Assembly (NCBI GenBank): GCA_016215335.1
Contig: JACRKE010000020.1
Span: forward strand, 1-34,249
DNA from: Candidatus Vogelbacteria bacterium
GTDB taxonomy: Bacteria > Patescibacteriota > Minisyncoccia > Phycocordibacterales > JACRKE01
Reading direction: 5' to 3'
DNA length: 34,249 bases
Numbering within the stretch: the first letter of the stretch is position 1; each line of letters starts with the position of its first letter. The position numbers were made by a program, and so were the translations under genes. A model generated the notes under the pieces. That model saw nothing but the letters and a program-made list of their open reading frames with translations, did no database searches and had not been told where the DNA came from. Positions 19,999 to 29,522 of this stretch are shown piece after piece.

Positions 19999-21084
19999 TT
20001 ATACAATCGCGTATTTCTGATCAGGACTCTTTTTAAACAGTTTGGAGTTCTGCAGATTTACCAAGATAGTGTTCTCCTTGACGTACCTTTCTTTCAGGAC
20101 CTTACTGATTATCTCCTGTCTCGTCATGGGACCGTACTTTTGCAGAACGGACTTTACGATGTCCTTCACGGTGCCCCTGTTGTATCCCCACTCCTTCAGG
20201 GCATATAGTCCCCTTCCCACTAGTACGAATCTTTGATCCTTTATAAGTTCGTTGTGACAGGTGGCAACGTGTGCGCTTCTGCCAAATGTTTTTGCAATCT
20301 CTTTTGCAACTTCCCTGAAGTGCATTGGAGAACCGTGTTTGCGCAGTATGAGATAAGCATAATCCCTGATTCCCCTTGCCTTGATATTCGGCGACTGGCT
20401 TACGCCCCACTCCCCAAGCTTATTTGGTGCCATTCGCTTAGAGATCTTGAGCCATTTTTTCGCCAGCTCTTCCGTGTGTTCAAAACTTGGACTGGCCTCC
20501 TTCAGTTTACCTATGAATTTAAGTATCATGTCGGCCTCCGTAACCAAATCGTCTTCTCTCAACTCTTTGTGCACTGACTTGAGGGCGTTTCTTACGGCTT
20601 CGGCCATTGCTCCGTCCGTTACCCAAGTATGATGGAAATCATCGTCTTCCTTTATTTTTGTAAATTCATCGCCGAGCACCAGGTAAAAGTGCATATGATT
20701 TTGAGTACCCTTATCGCTTGTCAAACTCTGAAAAAATTCCTTCTCATGTACTACGCCTCCGTAGCGATGTATTAACTCCTTGAGTTCAGAAAAAACCTCA
20801 CTTATTTCTTTAAACGCTTTCGATTTTCTGATTTGGGCTATGGAAAAATTTTCTATTTGGCGTACTCGTTCTCGAGTGATTTTGTATTCCTGGCCGATTG
20901 CTTCGAGCGTCATTCGATTAGGATTCTCACCGAGGCCGTATCTTTTTTTAATTATATCTCTGCCTCTGTCGTTTAAAACCGCCAAAAGGGCTTTTGAAAT
21001 TCTCTTTGGCGAGAAGCTGATTTTGGCTGTGATTTTATCCGTTTTCATTGCATTAGGTTTATCACTATTAGATATTATTGTCAA
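19999..21084 (-). CDS. Sigma-70 region 4 / HARE-HTH regulatory protein
   Basis: LEAIGQEYKITRERVRQIENFSIAQIR (sigma4 HTH) and HGSPMHFREVAKEIAKTFG...ALKEWGYNRGTVKDIV (HARE-HTH-like). Confidence 0.75.
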   Translation of the reverse strand: MTIISNSDKPNAMKTDKITAKISFSPKRISKALLAVLNDRGRDIIKKRYGLGENPNRMTLEAIGQEYKITRERVRQIENFSIAQIRKSKAFKEISEVFSELKELIHRYGGVVHEKEFFQSLTSDKGTQNHMHFYLVLGDEFTKIKEDDDFHHTWVTDGAMAEAVRNALKSVHKELREDDLVTEADMILKFIGKLKEASPSFEHTEELAKKWLKISKRMAPNKLGEWGVSQSPNIKARGIRDYAYLILRKHGSPMHFREVAKEIAKTFGRSAHVATCHNELIKDQRFVLVGRGLYALKEWGYNRGTVKDIVKSVLQKYGPMTRQEIISKVLKERYVKENTILVNLQNSKLFKKSPDQKYAIV

Positions 21085-21090
21085 GTAATT

Positions 21091-23955
21091 TTATTGTGTC
21101 AATATGTTAATAAGCTTATCTTTGACATAAATAACTTTCATTATCTCCTTGCCTGAAATCCATTTGTAGACGTTTTCTGACATGCATGCTTTGTCCCTCA
21201 CAATTTGTTCGCTATCTCCTCTTTTGGCGCTTAATGTAGCCCTAAATTTACCATTGACTTGTACAGAAATAATTATATTATTAGTCTCAAGCTTGGATGT
21301 GTCGAACACCGGCCACAGTTCTTTGTGGGTGTAATCCTTGTTGCCAAGCCGGCTCCATAGCTCCTCACCCACATGTGGTATAAATGGAGAAACTATAAGA
21401 ACTAGTTTTTCAAATTCATGTTTCGGCATCGTCTGCAGCTTCTCTAGTTTGTTCACTAAAATCATAAGCGTACTGATCGCTGTGTTGAACTTCATCTCTT
21501 CGATATCCTCCCCAACCTTCTTAATTGTTTGTTCTATGAGCACGCGTGTATCGTCTGGCATTTCCACTTCAGATTTCAGATCGATCTTCTCTTGCAATTT
21601 CCAAAGCCGTTCGATAAACCTTCTCACTCCGGCGATGCTTGAAGTGTTCCATGCAATCTCCTGATCGAATGGTCCCATAAACATTTCGTATAGTCTGACA
21701 GAGTCCGCGCCAAAGGCTTCAACGAGTGAATCAGGGTTCACAACATTACCCTTGGACTTCGACATCTTCACGCCGTTCTCCGCAAGTACCATGCCGTGAG
21801 TAGTGCGTTTAATGAATGGCTCAACTGTTGGCACTAAACCTTCATCGTATAAAAATTTATTCCAAAATCTGGCGTAGAGGAGGTGTAAGGTTACATGTTC
21901 CATTCCTCCGTTGTACCAATCGACTGGCGTCCATGCCTGTAGTTTGTTAGTGTCAGCAAATTTCTCTTCATTGTGTGCATCAGTGTAGCGAAGCCAATAC
22001 CAAGAAGAACCTGCCCAGTTCGGCATGGTATCAGTCTCCCTTTTTGCAGGCCCTCCGCAACTAGGACATATTGTATTGACCCATTCCTCGATGTTTGCAA
22101 GCGGTGATTCGCCTGAATCGGTAGGCATATAGTTATCGACTGGTGGCAAGGTTACCGGAAGTTCATCTTCGCCGACTGGCATCTCACCGCAAAGCAAACA
22201 CTGAATGACTGGAATCGGTTCGCCCCAATATCTTTGACGCGAGAATACCCAGTCCCTCAACTTGAATGTGGTCTTAGGTTTAATCTCTGGAAGCTCCTCA
22301 AGCTTACCTGTTGCTTCTCTGGTCGTTAAACCATTACATGCTTCCGAATTTATGAGTATGCCAGATCGTTCACATTCCGGATTTGGTTTACACTGCCCTT
22401 CATAAACTCTATTCCATGCAATAGCCATATCGTCATGGGTTATAAACGCGCACATCTCTTCCTTGGTAAGCCATGAGAATTGGTGCAACTTCTTCTCTTC
22501 TTCTGTGGGTTCTTTTATTGCTCCGTCTATGAGTTCAAAAAGTGCCGGTTCAAAGTGTGCGACCCTGTTCTCATTTTTGACGCTTTGCCAAAATCTAGCA
22601 TGTATTGTTCCGCCTAATTTTTTAACAAATTTAGGATTCATGTACCCTGTCTCCTCGACTATTTCTCGAATACCTGCTTCGCCTATCTCTTCGCCCGACT
22701 CTATTCCGCCTATTACAAATCCCTGCCATCCAGTCTTCAGCCATTTTGCAGCAAGGTACTTGTCTTCTGACCAGTGCTTAATAATAGCAACCACTGCACG
22801 TCTCTCACTCGTCTTTTCCTCGTTCCTAAATTTGTCGTCCCCACCTATTTTTGTGACCATTGGCTCAATTACGTCAATAATCGGCAGGCCAAATTTTTCG
22901 GCAAATTCACGGTCCCTATCGTCATGTGCCGGGACTGCCATAATGGCCCCAGTGCCATAAGTTGCGATGACGTAATCTGAAATCCAAACAGGTATTTTTT
23001 TGCCATTCGCGGGGTTAATCGCTTTAATACCTTTCAGTTCTACTCCAGTCTTTTCTCTGTCAGCTTCTGTGCGCTCGATTTCTGTTTTACATCTTGCATT
23101 TTGCTGATACTCTCGGACCGCTTCCAAATTTTCTATTTCAGATTCTATATTCTTAATTAGCGTATGTTCAGGTGATAAAACCAAATATGTCGCCCCATAA
23201 ATTGTATCCAATCTTGTGGTAAAAACGTCTATTGAAAATTGAGAATTGCAAATTGAAAATTTAACTTCATGCCCTTCGCTTCTTCCGATCCAATTTTTCT
23301 CGAGGGTCTTTATCTTTTCTAGGAAATCCACATCCTTTAGATCATCAATAAGCCGGTCTGCATATTTAGTAATTGCTAACATCCATTGCGACTTTTCTCG
23401 TCTGTCTGTTGGGCCACCACAACGTTCGCATCTGCCGTTCACAACCTCCTCGTTTGCGAGACCGATTTTACATGATAAACACCAGTTAATGGGCATCTTC
23501 GCTTTGTAGGCCAAGCCTTTTTTATACATTTGAAGAAATATCCACTGGGTCCATTTGTAATACGTAGGATCCGTGGTATTCACCTCGCGACTCCAGTCAA
23601 AGGAAAAGCCGAGCGATTTAAGCTGCTTTCTGAAATTGTCAGTATTTTTTTTGGTAACTATGGCGGGCTGAGTCTTCGTCTTGATAGCATAATTTTCTGT
23701 AGGAAGACCGAACGCATCCCATCCGATTGGATACAAGACCTCATAGCCTTCCATTCTCCTCTTACGGGCTATAATGTCCATCGCAGTATTGCTGCGTATG
23801 TGACCCACATGCATGCCGTCACCTGACGGATATGGGAATTCTATTAAGCAGTAGTATTTCTTTTTTGTTGAATTGTCGTCAGCACAAAATGATTTGTCCT
23901 CCTCCCAGCGTTTCTGCCATTTGGGTTCTATTTTTTTCGGATCATACTTCTCCAT
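21091..23955 (-). CDS. leuS: Leucine--tRNA ligase with inserted Nudix domain
   Basis: HVGH, KMSKSKGN, editing-domain TTRLDT and AVPAHDDRDREFA; insertion carries GGIESGEEIGEAGIREIVEETGY; start set at MEKYDPK. Confidence 0.96.
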   Translation of the reverse strand: MEKYDPKKIEPKWQKRWEEDKSFCADDNSTKKKYYCLIEFPYPSGDGMHVGHIRSNTAMDIIARKRRMEGYEVLYPIGWDAFGLPTENYAIKTKTQPAIVTKKNTDNFRKQLKSLGFSFDWSREVNTTDPTYYKWTQWIFLQMYKKGLAYKAKMPINWCLSCKIGLANEEVVNGRCERCGGPTDRREKSQWMLAITKYADRLIDDLKDVDFLEKIKTLEKNWIGRSEGHEVKFSICNSQFSIDVFTTRLDTIYGATYLVLSPEHTLIKNIESEIENLEAVREYQQNARCKTEIERTEADREKTGVELKGIKAINPANGKKIPVWISDYVIATYGTGAIMAVPAHDDRDREFAEKFGLPIIDVIEPMVTKIGGDDKFRNEEKTSERRAVVAIIKHWSEDKYLAAKWLKTGWQGFVIGGIESGEEIGEAGIREIVEETGYMNPKFVKKLGGTIHARFWQSVKNENRVAHFEPALFELIDGAIKEPTEEEKKLHQFSWLTKEEMCAFITHDDMAIAWNRVYEGQCKPNPECERSGILINSEACNGLTTREATGKLEELPEIKPKTTFKLRDWVFSRQRYWGEPIPVIQCLLCGEMPVGEDELPVTLPPVDNYMPTDSGESPLANIEEWVNTICPSCGGPAKRETDTMPNWAGSSWYWLRYTDAHNEEKFADTNKLQAWTPVDWYNGGMEHVTLHLLYARFWNKFLYDEGLVPTVEPFIKRTTHGMVLAENGVKMSKSKGNVVNPDSLVEAFGADSVRLYEMFMGPFDQEIAWNTSSIAGVRRFIERLWKLQEKIDLKSEVEMPDDTRVLIEQTIKKVGEDIEEMKFNTAISTLMILVNKLEKLQTMPKHEFEKLVLIVSPFIPHVGEELWSRLGNKDYTHKELWPVFDTSKLETNNIIISVQVNGKFRATLSAKRGDSEQIVRDKACMSENVYKWISGKEIMKVIYVKDKLINILTQ

Positions 23956-23988
23956 TTGTCTACAATACAATTTTATTCCAGGATAGGC

Positions 23989-24023
23989 AAACCCCGCGCG
24001 CACCTCCGGTGCGCGCGGGGTTT
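23989..24023 (-). terminator. Very stable GC-rich hairpin, 16-bp perfect stem, downstream of hppA
   Basis: AAACCCCGCGCGCACC-TCC-GGTGCGCGCGGGGTTT. Confidence 0.8.
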
Positions 24024-24041
24024 TGTTACGACCGAATTCAA

Positions 24042-26072
24042 TTAAACAAGTAGAATCGCAACCATGAGGAGTGCAACAATGTTTGCAATCTTGATCATTG
24101 GATTTATTGCTGGGCCCGCTGTGTCCTTGTATGGATCGCCAACCGTGTCGCCGGTAACTGCTGCCTGATGCGCAAAACTGTGCTTACCGCCAAAGTTACC
24201 CTGCTCGATATATTTCTTTGCGTTGTCCCATGCGGCACCGCCTGTAGTCATTGAGAGTCCCATGAATAGACCGGTGACGATAACTCCGATTAAGAGTCCT
24301 CCGAGCGCCTGAAGGCCAAGGAGTACGCCTACAAGTATCGGAATTACAACTGGAAGTAATGCGGGGATAATCATTTTCTTTAGTGCAGCTTTAGTAACAA
24401 TATCAACGCATGTCGCATAATCCGGCTTGCCTGTACCTTCCATAATGCCTGGAATTTCTCTGAATTGTCGGCGCACCTCTTCTACGACAGATCCTGCCGT
24501 TTTGCCAACTGCCTCCATGGCCATTGCGCCAAAGAGATATGGAATCATGCCGCCGAGAAATAGGCCAATGATTACAGCCGGCGAGGAGAGGTCAAAACTT
24601 ACCGCACCTACTTTCGCTGTTATCTCTTGGGTATATGCGGAAAAAAGTACAAGAGCAGCAAGGCCGGCTGAGGCTATCGCGTATCCTTTTGTTACTGCTT
24701 TTGTGGTGTTGCCTACTGCATCGAGTGGATCTGTGATCTCGCGCACACTCTCCGGCATCCCAGACATTTCTGCTATACCTCCAGCGTTGTCTGTAATAGG
24801 TCCGTATGCGTCAATAGTCACTACCATTCCGGCAAGTGATAACATTGCTACTGACGCAAGAGCTACTCCAAAAAGTCCTGCCAGCATGTAGCTAAGGAGA
24901 ATCGCCGCCGCAATGACAAGTACCGGAAGTGCGGTAGATCGCATGGAAAGCGCGAGACCAGAAATTACATTTGTCCCGTGTCCGGTCTCAGATGCCTTTG
25001 CCACATTCTGAACTGGCTTAGATGTTGTAGATGTGTAGTACTCTGTAATTTTTATAATACAGAAGGTAACTGCAAACCCGAGCAGTATTGCACCCATTAC
25101 AATGTTAGAATCCAGAATTACTCTGCCGTTACCGGCTGTTATGGTTGGAATTAAATTTGCAATCTGCTTAGACATTATGTAGAACGCAACAAGAGCAATA
25201 ACTCCGGTAGCTATTGCACCTTTGTATAGCGCACCCATGATTTGCTTCGGATCTGTAAGCCTTATAAACCAGCTTCCGATGATTGTTGCTATTAGAGAAA
25301 TACCACCGATTAGAAGTGGAAGCATAATTACCGCATCCACGTCTGGAGAACCAGCAAAAAGAAGTTTGCCGAGTACCATGGCAGAAATTGCCGTAACCAC
25401 ATAGGTCTCAAAGAGGTCAGCTGCCATTCCTGCACAATCTCCCACGTTATCTCCCACATTATCTGCGATTACTGCAGGATTTCTTGGATCGTCCTCTGGA
25501 ATCCCCTTTTCTACCTTGCCTACAAGATCCGCTCCAACATCAGCTGCCTTTGTAAAAATTCCTCCGCCGAGTCTGGCAAAAACCGAAAGCAAGCTGCCTC
25601 CAAATCCAAGACCAACAAGAGCGTTTACGTCTTTTGTAATTCCGTAATAGCCGGCGACTGCTAGAAGTGAAAGTGATGCAACGAAAATTCCGGTAACACC
25701 GCCACCGCGCGTTGCAACATTGAATGCCTCCTTCATTCCTACTGTTGCAGCCTGTGCTGTCCTAACATTGGCTCGAACGCTCACCATCATGCCTATGTAT
25801 CCTGCAAGTGCCGAAAGAACTGCTCCCACAATGAATGCGATTGCTGTGGCTGGGTTGATTAGCCAGTAGAGCAAAATCGCAACCACAACACCAACTGGCA
25901 AAATCACCATGTACTGTCGCTTTAGAAATGCTTCCGCGCCCTCCTGAATAGCCTTAGATATGCTATTCATCTTTTCGTTACCCGTTGGCTGCTTCATGAC
26001 CCAATAGATCATATAGATGCCGTAGAGGATTCCGAGTCCCGAAGCAACGAGTGAAAACGTAAGTAAATCCAT
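24042..26072 (-). CDS. hppA: Membrane-bound H+-translocating pyrophosphatase
   Basis: [68 protein letters not shown]. Confidence 0.98.
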   Translation of the reverse strand: MDLLTFSLVASGLGILYGIYMIYWVMKQPTGNEKMNSISKAIQEGAEAFLKRQYMVILPVGVVVAILLYWLINPATAIAFIVGAVLSALAGYIGMMVSVRANVRTAQAATVGMKEAFNVATRGGGVTGIFVASLSLLAVAGYYGITKDVNALVGLGFGGSLLSVFARLGGGIFTKAADVGADLVGKVEKGIPEDDPRNPAVIADNVGDNVGDCAGMAADLFETYVVTAISAMVLGKLLFAGSPDVDAVIMLPLLIGGISLIATIIGSWFIRLTDPKQIMGALYKGAIATGVIALVAFYIMSKQIANLIPTITAGNGRVILDSNIVMGAILLGFAVTFCIIKITEYYTSTTSKPVQNVAKASETGHGTNVISGLALSMRSTALPVLVIAAAILLSYMLAGLFGVALASVAMLSLAGMVVTIDAYGPITDNAGGIAEMSGMPESVREITDPLDAVGNTTKAVTKGYAIASAGLAALVLFSAYTQEITAKVGAVSFDLSSPAVIIGLFLGGMIPYLFGAMAMEAVGKTAGSVVEEVRRQFREIPGIMEGTGKPDYATCVDIVTKAALKKMIIPALLPVVIPILVGVLLGLQALGGLLIGVIVTGLFMGLSMTTGGAAWDNAKKYIEQGNFGGKHSFAHQAAVTGDTVGDPYKDTAGPAINPMIKIANIVALLMVAILLV

Positions 26073-26154
26073 GTTGTTATTTAAGCTTATAATTAGCTGT
26101 TAAATCAAAAATAACGATAGCACATCAGTCTAAAGTACGCCACTGGCCTTAAAC

Positions 26155-26433
26155 CTAGTGCCTGGTTTCAAATGGTGGGGTAAAGTCTTTTTCTGCATCT
26201 ACTGTTGCACGAAAAGCGAGTTGGATTTGTCTCGGTAACAACTCGAAAGCCGCTATGCAATATTTCTGCAACTCAGAATTTGTTAAAAGGAAATCGATTC
26301 GCGTGATAGATTCCTTTTTGAGCTCCTTCTCTCTCCATTCAGTCAGAAGCTTAATTCTGTCTTCGATGCTTCTAGATTCCCATGCCTCTATTATATAGAT
26401 CGGCGTATCCAAAGGTTTTTCGTTTTGGTCCAT
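26155..26433 (-). CDS. Hypothetical protein, 92 aa
   Basis: Intact ORF immediately downstream of ychF. Confidence 0.6.
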   Translation of the reverse strand: MDQNEKPLDTPIYIIEAWESRSIEDRIKLLTEWREKELKKESITRIDFLLTNSELQKYCIAAFELLPRQIQLAFRATVDAEKDFTPPFETRH

Positions 26434-26436
26434 GTT

Positions 26437-27516
26437 TTATATTTTAAACTCAATCACGTCACCGTCCTTTACTATGTACTCTTTACCTTCTGTTCTGACG
26501 AGGCCTTGTTCGCGGGCCTTTGTGTAGGAGCCGGATTTTAGGAGGTCGTCGCAGTGCACTACTTCGGCACGAATAAACTTTTCTTTGAAATCTGTGTGTA
26601 TCGCCATTCCTGCTTCTGGCGCTGTTGAGCCGACTTTCACTGTCCACGCTCTTGTCTCGTCTTCTCCTGTAGTGAAGTAGGTCATTAGGCCGAGCAGTTT
26701 GTAGGACTCTTTGATTAAACTGTTGATCCCATCGTCTTTGGCTCCGAGCTCTTTTCTGAATGTCTCTTTATCAGCTTCATCAATTTCAGAAAGTTCCTGC
26801 TCAATGCCAGCATCTACTTCGACGTATCCAGCTTTTTGTTCTTGTACGAATTTTTCAAGTTCCAATGTTTCTGCTTTAGCTTTTCCGCTTTTGTGATTTA
26901 GGACATAGAGAATTGGCTTAGCGCTAAGTAAGTGCAAATTTTTATATGCTGTTCGTTCAGCTTCTGTAACTTCAGTGCTTTGTGCAAGCTTACCCGCTTC
27001 AAGAGTTGCTTTCAGTTTGTTTAATAATCCTTCCTCGATCACAGCCTCTTTGTCTCCTCTTTTTGCTTCTTTGCTCGTGTTTACAAGTTTCTTCGTGACC
27101 ATTTCAAGATCAGAGAGAATAAGCTCGAGATTAATAACTTCAACATCGTGAAGTGGCTTTGGTGCACCGTGCACATGAATAATATTTGAATCCTCGAAAA
27201 TGCGTACTACTTCTGCGATAGCATCCACTTCACGAATATTTGAAAGAAATTTATTGCCGAGCCCTTCACCCTGTGAGGCGCCTTTTACAAGTCCAGCGAT
27301 GTCGACAAATTCAATGACTGCAGGAATTGATTTAGCAGACTTTGAAAATTCTGTAAGCCTTTGCACTCGATCGTCAGGTACCGCGACGATACCCACCGAT
27401 GGATCGATCGTGCAAAAGGGATAATTTTCTGCAGGAACGCTTTTCCTTGTGAGCGCGTTAAATAGCGTCGATTTGCCGACGTTAGGCAGTCCTACAATTC
27501 CGATACTTAATGACAT
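26437..27516 (-). CDS. ychF: Redox-regulated ATPase/GTPase YchF
   Basis: GIVGLPNVGKSTLFNALTRKSVPAENYPFCTIDPSVGIV; C-terminal TGS-like ARTEGKEYIVKDGDVIEFKI. Confidence 0.97.
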   Translation of the reverse strand: MSLSIGIVGLPNVGKSTLFNALTRKSVPAENYPFCTIDPSVGIVAVPDDRVQRLTEFSKSAKSIPAVIEFVDIAGLVKGASQGEGLGNKFLSNIREVDAIAEVVRIFEDSNIIHVHGAPKPLHDVEVINLELILSDLEMVTKKLVNTSKEAKRGDKEAVIEEGLLNKLKATLEAGKLAQSTEVTEAERTAYKNLHLLSAKPILYVLNHKSGKAKAETLELEKFVQEQKAGYVEVDAGIEQELSEIDEADKETFRKELGAKDDGINSLIKESYKLLGLMTYFTTGEDETRAWTVKVGSTAPEAGMAIHTDFKEKFIRAEVVHCDDLLKSGSYTKAREQGLVRTEGKEYIVKDGDVIEFKI

Positions 27517-27552
27517 CTGACTACTATCGCCTTTTTAGACAATAAATTCAAG

Positions 27553-27577
27553 AAACAAAAACAACCCTATCGGGTTG
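27553..27577 (-). terminator. Rho-independent terminator of the Ubl cassette
   Basis: Minus strand CAACCCGATAGGGTTG followed by TTTTTGTTTC. Confidence 0.85.
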
Positions 27578-27738
27578 CGTCTGCTACTCAGTGATCCACT
27601 GGGTGAATCGTTGAGTGAGTAGAGGAAAGATGGATGGAGATCTTCCCTCTGTGGTTGTTGGTGTGAGCGTAAAGTACCTTGGTACCTCCATCGAACGCTA
27701 TTGCTGTACTACGTTCTCTGCTATCTGCCGAACTTTGA

Positions 27739-27951
27739 TCATCCCTTGGCGCCGGCGACCTTGATGAACTCGACCTGATCGCCTTCCTGGAGGACGTAGT
27801 CGGGTCCGACCGGTTTGCCGCCCAGGCGTACCTCGGCCCTCGGATCGATGTTGAGGACATCCTGATAGGCCTGTCGCACCTCGGCGAGGGTCTTACCGGC
27901 GACATCGGCCGATTCGGCATTAGCTCCGCTAATCAGTTGAACTGATGACAT
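27739..27951 (-). CDS. Ubiquitin-like protein (ThiS/MoaD-fold, PRTRC-C/Prok_Ub-like), 70 aa
   Basis: MSSVQLISG...EVRLGGKPVGPDYVLQEGDQVEFIKVAGAKG; preceded by AAAGGAGGTGA; next to E1 and JAB genes. ORF extends to a GTG at 27963 that lies inside the SD. Confidence 0.82.
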   Translation of the reverse strand: MSSVQLISGANAESADVAGKTLAEVRQAYQDVLNIDPRAEVRLGGKPVGPDYVLQEGDQVEFIKVAGAKG

Positions 27952-27981
27952 GTTGTGGTTCACCTCCTTTGCGAACCTTGT

Positions 27982-28653
27982 CTATCTGCGTCTTCGTATT
28001 GATCGACAGTTTCCCGTGATCAAATCACAATACAAATCCTCGTCTTGATCATTGCCTCTTGTGAGGATAGCATAGAACCTTGAGAGCATCTGTGCGGCGA
28101 TCTGGAAATTGGTGAAAAGAAGTTGAGGTTCGTGAGTGACTAGTTCGTCGCATCCGACCTCTCCTGGGTTTCTGTCTTCTGGAAAAGCTACTTCAGTATG
28201 GTATTCGTTTCCAAGTGGAAGTGTCAGGTTTTGACCATTCTCCCTTATGAACACGTGTACTGATCCATCGGTTAGTTCATTTCCGCCTGAAATAAGTCTA
28301 ACATTTTCAAGTTCCTCTGAGCGATCCGAGATTAGTTTCCTCGTTGCGTGGTTGTCCACACACAGGAGAATCCAGGACTGATCGCTCACATGGAGTGCTA
28401 TGTTCTCTGAAGTAAGATACTCCGGAACAGCCTGAACGTCCAGCTCTGGGAATGAATCACGAAGCATCTCGGTGTGAACCTGTGCTTTATTGCCGATGGT
28501 GTTGAAGACCTGTCGCTCACGATTCTTCAACTCAAAGGCGTCTCCATCAATGAGGGTCAACTGCGTATCTGGGTGGCTAAATGTGAGGAATCTAGCAAGC
28601 GGCGGTAGAAGCCATGTGCCTATTCCGCCAATACCGACTACCTTGATATCCAT
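27982..28653 (-). CDS. E1-like/ThiF-family adenylyltransferase
   Basis: VVGIGGIGTWLLPPLARFL nucleotide-binding loop, LIDGDAFELKNRERQVF, WILLCVDNHATRK; candidate catalytic Cys in GEVGCDELV; start set by AAGGAGG spacing (ORF extends to 28659). Confidence 0.88.
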   Translation of the reverse strand: MDIKVVGIGGIGTWLLPPLARFLTFSHPDTQLTLIDGDAFELKNRERQVFNTIGNKAQVHTEMLRDSFPELDVQAVPEYLTSENIALHVSDQSWILLCVDNHATRKLISDRSEELENVRLISGGNELTDGSVHVFIRENGQNLTLPLGNEYHTEVAFPEDRNPGEVGCDELVTHEPQLLFTNFQIAAQMLSRFYAILTRGNDQDEDLYCDLITGNCRSIRRRR

Positions 28654-29522
28654 GCCCATGACCTCCTTGGTTTATCAGGCAGACGTACCTGCTTGAACCA
28701 CTCATCCTGTAGCTCCTGCTCTTTCTCGGTATCGAGATCAAGCAGAAGCCTGTAACGAGGCTCAGACTTTCTGAAGAAGTTTCTGAGTGACCAAAGCGAG
28801 TGCTTTCGACTGCCATGACTAGATCGTCCAAGAAAGATGTCTTTCAAGCCGAAGAATTCGCCGTCGCCAAAGTCTAAAGTCTGCGCTTCCTGGAACTCTG
28901 ACATCTGAGATCGCAGCTTAATCACTTCATCCTCCTCGTTCCTACCTACCTTGGTTATTCCTTCAAGCACCTCTTCTGGCACCACTTGAGTTCGCCTTCC
29001 GTTGACGACGATTGAACTGCTTACACTGAAGTCCTCGCTACCCATGTTTCCGAAGGTGATGTGCAGGCCGTCGAAGTGTTTTTCGTCCATGTCATCTGCT
29101 CCGGAATGAAAAGCGCTCATCGAGCCATGCGAGTGTGCTGTCCCTATCAGCCTGAATCCTTGATACTGCTCTTGCGAATCGTAGCCGAGAGACGCTGGAG
29201 TGACTGTTTGCGGTGGGCACTGCACCAGAAATGATTGTTCCTGTGGGTTGAAGTGAATTAAGACTACTGATTCAGTGTGGTAGGCTCGGTAGACTCTCTG
29301 CATTAGGCCGACTATCCTTGCAGTTTCTAGAGCAGGGATTTTCGGGATATGTAGCCTTGCAGATGCCTGCACAGTCTCTAGAAATGGAATTCCGTGAATT
29401 GGAATGATCGCCTCAATGAGACCGTTCTTCTTTCTGAGGAATACCCCGTGCCGTGTTATTAGGTAGCAGGTCCCCTCTTTAGGGATCTCTACTCCTTTGC
29501 TAAGGACAATGATTGGAATCAT
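28638..29522 (-). CDS. JAB/JAMM (Mov34/MPN/PAD-1-like) protein, PRTRC-A-like
   Basis: IGTAHSHGSMSAFHSGADDMDEK = HxH-x7-SxxD; AAGGAG SD; ATGA overlap with the upstream gene. Confidence 0.85.
   Translation of the reverse strand: MIPIIVLSKGVEIPKEGTCYLITRHGVFLRKKNGLIEAIIPIHGIPFLETVQASARLHIPKIPALETARIVGLMQRVYRAYHTESVVLIHFNPQEQSFLVQCPPQTVTPASLGYDSQEQYQGFRLIGTAHSHGSMSAFHSGADDMDEKHFDGLHITFGNMGSEDFSVSSSIVVNGRRTQVVPEEVLEGITKVGRNEEDEVIKLRSQMSEFQEAQTLDFGDGEFFGLKDIFLGRSSHGSRKHSLWSLRNFFRKSEPRYRLLLDLDTEKEQELQDEWFKQVRLPDKPRRSWAWISR

Noticed and set aside
27588-27920. 110 aa minus-strand ORF overlapping the Ubl gene
   Set aside because: Shadow frame of the Ubl gene with Arg/Ser/Pro-rich low-complexity sequence; the Ubl frame has a perfect SD and recognisable fold motifs.
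27739-28653. Thiamine or molybdopterin sulfur-carrier pathway (ThiS/ThiF or MoaD/MoeB)
   Set aside because: No thi or moa genes nearby, and the pair is linked to a JAMM gene and a membrane E2-like gene, which fits a conjugation cassette better.
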